A DNA stretch of 8,062 nt from Holdemanella sp. (GTDB taxonomy: Bacteria > Bacillota_I > Bacilli_A > Erysipelotrichales > Erysipelotrichaceae), in NCBI GenBank assembly GCA_021442845.1, contig JABUSD010000081.1, positions 1 through 8,062 on the forward strand, read 5' to 3'. The notes beneath the pieces were generated by a model. It was not told where the DNA came from, made no database searches, and saw only the letters and a program-made list of their open reading frames with translations. The position numbers and the translations under genes were made by a program. Positions 5,720 to 8,062 of this stretch are shown here, in pieces. Each line of letters opens with the position of its first letter. Position 1 is the first letter of the stretch.

Positions 5720-6421
5720 TTGAATCAAGAAAAAAGAAGAATATTCCTGATTCAAGAATTATTAAAGAAAAACTCTCTATATTTAGATATTCCTAGATGG
5801 GAATACAATCAGAAGGAATTGTTAAAGTCATTATTATTTACGTGTCAAAATACACGTGTATCCTGGTATTTCTTATGGATACAGAATATGTATCTTAAGA
5901 AAGAACAGAAAGGAAAGAAGGAAATTGATCTATCCATGTTGAAAGGCAATGGATGTGATCTGTTTATTTTTAAAGGCGATATCGCCTTATTAAAATGTGA
6001 TAGTATTGTTTGTGGATATAATCCAGATATTATATCAAAGGCTGGCATACAGCTGCGTTATCAATTTGAAAAGAATAAAATAAATACAGGGCAAGTCAAA
6101 ATATGTTCAGGATATAATCTTAAAAGCAGGTATTGTATGCGTACTAAGGGTCCTGAAGTAAAAAAGGAAGTTAAACAGAAACATAAAGACGAATTAACGA
6201 TGTGTTATAAAAACGCATTAAAGTTAGCGGATAGAAAATCTTTAAAAAGCATTGCCTTCTATATGACTTCCGAATCAGAAATCCCCAATGATATCGCATG
6301 TGCTATTGCCTGTCGTACGGTAAAAGAATATAAGGAAAGCACAAAAAGTCCTATCAAAGTCATATTCTGTATTGAAAGGGATATGGAAGAAATACTATAT
6401 ACGGCATATATGAACGGATAA
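5720..6421 (+). CDS. Degenerate zinc-macrodomain (ADP-ribosyl hydrolase-like) protein, catalytic loop missing
   Basis: 233 residues from a TTG start at 5720, with AAAGG 8 bases upstream and 14 bases after the previous stop. Residues 1-80 resemble the helical N-terminal extension of bacterial Zn-dependent macrodomain ADP-ribosyl hydrolases (LIQELL..., K-LLKSLL, WIQNMYLKKE). The macro fold follows: FKGDIALLKCDSIV (84-97), AGIQLRYQFEK (108-118), TGQVKICSGYNL (123-134), GP (144-145), CYKNALKLA (162-170), SIAFYMTSESEIPND (177-191) and PIKVIFCI (211-218). Key features of an active enzyme are absent. The NAAN box reads CGYN (98-101), and only six residues separate it from the AG-x-QLR helix, where active homologues have about 21 including the C...H-x-x-C-I-D zinc/catalytic loop. 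The STG-x-x-G loop reads TSESEIP. It may be an ADP-ribose reader, scaffold or decaying paralogue; hydrolase activity is unlikely. Confidence 0.75.
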   Translation: MNQEKRRIFLIQELLKKNSLYLDIPRWEYNQKELLKSLLFTCQNTRVSWYFLWIQNMYLKKEQKGKKEIDLSMLKGNGCDLFIFKGDIALLKCDSIVCGYNPDIISKAGIQLRYQFEKNKINTGQVKICSGYNLKSRYCMRTKGPEVKKEVKQKHKDELTMCYKNALKLADRKSLKSIAFYMTSESEIPNDIACAIACRTVKEYKESTKSPIKVIFCIERDMEEILYTAYMNG

Positions 6422-6445
6422 CTTAGTTGTTCGTTCTTTTTTTTT
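6412..6445 (+). terminator. Strong intrinsic terminator after the macrodomain gene
   Basis: An 11-bp stem (6412-6422 with 6426-6436, two G-T wobbles) has a TTA loop and is followed by nine T residues (6437-6445). The TAA stop (6419-6421) of the macrodomain gene is inside the left arm. Confidence 0.9.
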
Positions 6446-6453
6446 GCGTAATT

Positions 6454-6513
6454 TTTACAACTCCCGGAATGAAAGATAACTTTCACAAATTCATTGACTG
6501 CACGTTGCGTGCA
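6454..6513 (+). promoter_or_regulatory. Control region of the MerR gene: two perfect dyads and promoter-like boxes
   Basis: Dyad 1 is TGAAAG-ATAA-CTTTCA (6470-6485). Dyad 2 is TGCACG-TTG-CGTGCA (6499-6513), a perfect 6-bp inverted repeat. TTTACA (6454-6459) with TAACTT (6477-6482) at a 17-base spacing is a candidate promoter whose -10 overlaps dyad 1. TTGACT (6494-6499) with TACGGT (6519-6524) has the 19-base spacing typical of MerR-activated promoters and dyad 2 within the spacer. That second promoter would start near 6531, past the AAGGAGG (6524-6530), so it cannot easily serve the gene unless translation is leaderless. Confidence 0.45.
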
Positions 6514-6536
6514 ATTTTACGGTAAGGAGGACGAAC

Positions 6537-6866
6537 ATGAAAACGATACGCAAGATTTGTGAAGAATATGGTATTTCGAGGAGAGCTATTCAAGGATATG
6601 AAAAGTATAAACTAGTGCATTATACATCAAAAAACAAATATGGGCATCTTTTATATGATGAAGATATGGTAAATCGCATTGTGTTTATTCAGTTTCTACA
6701 AAAGTTAGGATTTTCTTTAAAAGAGATATCACAATTCATCAATGGAACAGAAAATGAAATAAAAGATGTGCTTGAGATGCGGATTCAATATCTTGAAGGA
6801 AAAAAGATGGCATTGGATGCATTAATAGAAAAGACAAATAAATATATTAAAGATATGGAAGATTAA
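6537..6866 (+). CDS. Small MerR-family transcriptional regulator
   Basis: 109 residues; AAGGAGG lies 6 bases upstream of the ATG. Residues 1-70 form the MerR winged helix: TIRKICEEYGISRRAIQGYEKYKLV (3-27) corresponds to the 'T.g.lA...gis..tlRyYe..GLl' signature, and YGHLLYDEDMVNRI and LQKLGFSLKEISQFI complete the wing and second helix pair. Residues 71-108 form the dimerisation coiled coil, and there is no separate effector domain. The only cysteine is Cys8 in the HTH, so a thiol- or metal-sensing mode like MerR, CueR or SoxR is not supported. The ligand is unknown. Targets may be its own promoter dyads and the adjacent AlaX-like gene, from which it is separated by 52 bases and a terminator. 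Confidence 0.88.
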   Translation: MKTIRKICEEYGISRRAIQGYEKYKLVHYTSKNKYGHLLYDEDMVNRIVFIQFLQKLGFSLKEISQFINGTENEIKDVLEMRIQYLEGKKMALDALIEKTNKYIKDMED

Positions 6867-6891
6867 GGATGTAAACACATCCTTTTCTTTT
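6865..6891 (+). terminator. Intrinsic terminator after the MerR gene
   Basis: AAGGATGT (6865-6872) pairs with ACATCCTT (6877-6884) across an AAAC loop, followed by a T-rich TTCTTTT. The stop codon (6864-6866) touches the stem base. The C in the T tract makes it moderately strong. Confidence 0.75.
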
Positions 6892-6898
6892 GTATAAT
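6870..6898 (+). promoter_or_regulatory. Candidate promoter of the AlaX-like gene
   Basis: A perfect TATAAT (6893-6898), preceded by TTTG, lies 21 bases before the ATG at 6919. The -35 at 17-base spacing (TGTAAA, 6870-6875) is weak and sits inside the preceding terminator hairpin. Predicted start is near 6905, with AAGAGGT (6908-6914) as the ribosome site on a very short leader. Confidence 0.5.
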
Positions 6899-6918
6899 GG
6901 CTTATAAAAGAGGTAATT

Positions 6919-7902
6919 ATGAAAACAGTAAGATTATATGATTTATATCCATATGATGCTGAATTTGAAGCTGTTGTAGTATCATGTGAAGAAAAAGATG
7001 GAATGTATGATGTGATTTTAGATAGAACCTTATTCTTTCCTGAGCAGGGAGGACAGACTTGTGATACGGGTACGCTGAATGGAATGGATGTTCTGGATGT
7101 ACAGATTCAGGATGATATCATACATCACTATGTCAAAGAAAGCCTTCATGGAAAAGTAAAGGGTATTATTGATTTTGAGGAAAGATATCGCAAGATGCAG
7201 CATCATAGTGCAGAACATGTCATGTCCAGTGTCATGATCAAATTATTTGGAATGGGAAATGTTGGATTTCATCTAGGTTCTCAGGATGCGACAGTGGATT
7301 TTGAAAGAAGCTTTTCAAAATCGGATTTAGATAGTATTGAAAATGAAGTGAATGCATGTATCTATGCCAATAAGCAAATACGAACATATATATTGGAAGA
7401 CGATTCTTTAGAATATCGCAGTAAAAAGGAAATTACAGGGGACTTGCGTATTGTAAACATAGAAGATATTGATATATGTGCTTGTTGTGCTCCACATGTA
7501 AAAGCGACAGGAGAGATTGGCATATTTAAAATTATCCGTATGGATAAACATAAAAAAGGGGTTCGAATTACATTTATTGCGGGAAAGAAAGCCTTTGAGG
7601 ACTACCAGATTAAAGCGAATAATGCGAAAGATTTATCTGTATTTTTAAAGGTACCTCCCAATGAAATCGTAGAGCCAGTATATAAGCTGATGGATGAAAC
7701 CATTCTTTTAAAACAGAAGATTACCGCATTAAAAAAGGAAATTCTGCAATATAAGTTAAATGCATTGCAGATAGAGGATTATCACTTCATTCTTGAAGAG
7801 GATATGGATATGAATATGCAAAGAATCTTTGGAAATCAGCTTTTAGAAAAAACGAACAAGGTGGCTTGTGTATTTGTTCCTGTTGAAAACGGGGACAAGT
7901 AG
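6919..7902 (+). CDS. AlaX-like alanyl-tRNA editing protein, truncated before or within the DHHA1 domain
   Basis: 327 residues. Free-standing AlaX proteins hydrolyse Ser- or Gly-mischarged tRNA(Ala). The AlaRS-like barrel (1-85) contains DRTLFFPEQGGQTCDTG (35-51), the tRNA-editing signature. The editing core (86-225) carries the zinc ligands His96 and His100 (HSAEH) and Cys189 and His193 (C-x3-H in CACCAPHV, equivalent to CGGTHV). All four are present, so the editing site looks intact. Residues 250-290 form a coiled coil as in long AlaX proteins that continue into DHHA1. Here only a short piece follows (KVACVFVPVENGDK) before a TAG at 7900-7902, whereas long AlaX proteins are about 380-400 residues and include a Gly-rich GRGGG motif, absent here. 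The end coincides with a change in sequence character, so the gene is probably broken by an insertion or rearrangement, although the editing part may still work. Confidence 0.82.
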   Translation: MKTVRLYDLYPYDAEFEAVVVSCEEKDGMYDVILDRTLFFPEQGGQTCDTGTLNGMDVLDVQIQDDIIHHYVKESLHGKVKGIIDFEERYRKMQHHSAEHVMSSVMIKLFGMGNVGFHLGSQDATVDFERSFSKSDLDSIENEVNACIYANKQIRTYILEDDSLEYRSKKEITGDLRIVNIEDIDICACCAPHVKATGEIGIFKIIRMDKHKKGVRITFIAGKKAFEDYQIKANNAKDLSVFLKVPPNEIVEPVYKLMDETILLKQKITALKKEILQYKLNALQIEDYHFILEEDMDMNMQRIFGNQLLEKTNKVACVFVPVENGDK

Positions 7903-8062
7903 TGGCGTCGTTGTCAACACATTTTGGAGGGAACCCAGCAGTTTTGTATAAAATACATATATCTGCATTGTGAGAGTCGTTCCAGCGGCAAAATTTACAA
8001 ATGGAACAATTCTTGACTTTCAAGCCGTGCTGTAAAGCCTTTGTATAACCCCATAGCAGAAT
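7787..8062 (-). CDS. Possible cysteine-rich small protein, C-terminal part, entering from the right edge
   Basis: On the minus strand a frame is open from the window edge (8062) leftward to a stop at 7787, so the start lies outside. Residues encoded by about 8023 to 7885 look protein-like: NCSICKFCRW, then ICILYKTAGFPPKC and ATTCPRF, with six cysteines in C-x2-C-x2-C plus spaced single Cys, resembling a small metal-binding knuckle. Downstream of about 7885 the frame is antisense to the AlaX gene and is probably meaningless, so the natural C-terminus was likely lost or lies near the junction. I do not recognise the family. Mobile-element origin is an inference from its position against a truncated gene. 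Confidence 0.4.
   Translation of the reverse strand: MLLWGYTKALQHGLKVKNCSICKFCRWNDSHNADICILYKTAGFPPKCVDNDATTCPRFQQEQIHKPPCSFFLKADFQRFFAYSYPYPLQE
7903..8062. other. Sequence of different character after the AlaX break point
   Basis: The last 160 bases are visibly less A/T-rich than the upstream genes and contain no continuation of a DHHA1 domain in any + strand frame. No transposase, clear inverted repeat, tRNA or terminator is visible. The only coding-like signal is the minus-strand cysteine-rich frame. The stretch may be the end of an inserted element, but this rests on context. Confidence 0.4.

Noticed and set aside
5428..5796. 122-codon + frame overlapping the ferredoxin and macrodomain genes
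   Set aside because: It is out of frame with two clear genes, has no ribosome site and matches no recognisable motif; the ferredoxin and macro motifs lie in the other frames.
6259..6486. Minus frame across the macrodomain 3' end and terminator
   Set aside because: It crosses a strong terminator and is antisense to the macro fold; no start context.

Overview
The window is AT-rich, with strong AGGAGG-type ribosome binding sites, short intergenic gaps and compact hairpin/T-run terminators. That fits a low-GC Gram-positive anaerobe of the Firmicutes, and the gene repertoire suggests a gut Clostridia or Erysipelotrichia lineage. The lineage is inferred from style only; no rRNA or marker gene is present.

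Layout, left to right. (1) Positions 1-145 hold the 3' tail of a + strand gene that looks like the ATPase end of a GHKL sensor kinase. A bidirectional hairpin terminator follows. (2) On the minus strand, a GntR/UTRA regulator (1870 to 1172) is followed after 11 bases by an S66 LD-carboxypeptidase-like gene (1160 to 171). (3) Divergent from them, behind a near-consensus promoter, is a tightly coupled + strand operon: a DeoC-type aldolase (1980-2669), a RmlD-like short-chain dehydrogenase (2669-3535) and an RpiA-like sugar-phosphate isomerase (3535-4203). Each junction is a one-base TAATG stop/start overlap, and the operon ends in a strong terminator. The set reads as a small sugar-phosphate isomerase/aldolase/oxidoreductase pathway, probably controlled by the GntR protein. 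(4) A separately promoted secreted NlpC/P60-type cysteine peptidase lies at 4345-5037. (5) A two-gene unit follows: a flavin-binding (PNPOx-like) protein fused to a 2x[4Fe-4S] ferredoxin (5088-5705), then a macrodomain protein of the zinc-macrodomain type that has lost its catalytic/zinc loop (5720-6421). It ends in a strong terminator. (6) A small MerR-family regulator (6537-6866) has perfect dyads upstream. (7) An AlaX-like alanyl-tRNA editing protein (6919-7902) ends abruptly where the C-terminal DHHA1 domain should continue. From about 7890 the sequence changes character, and a cysteine-rich minus-strand reading frame enters from the right edge.

The most notable items are the degenerate macrodomain paired with a flavin/FeS redox protein, the uncharacterised aldolase-SDR-isomerase operon with a diverged isomerase phosphate loop, and the apparent break in the AlaX gene, which could be the edge of an inserted element. 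No tRNA, rRNA, CRISPR array, transposase or integrase is visible.
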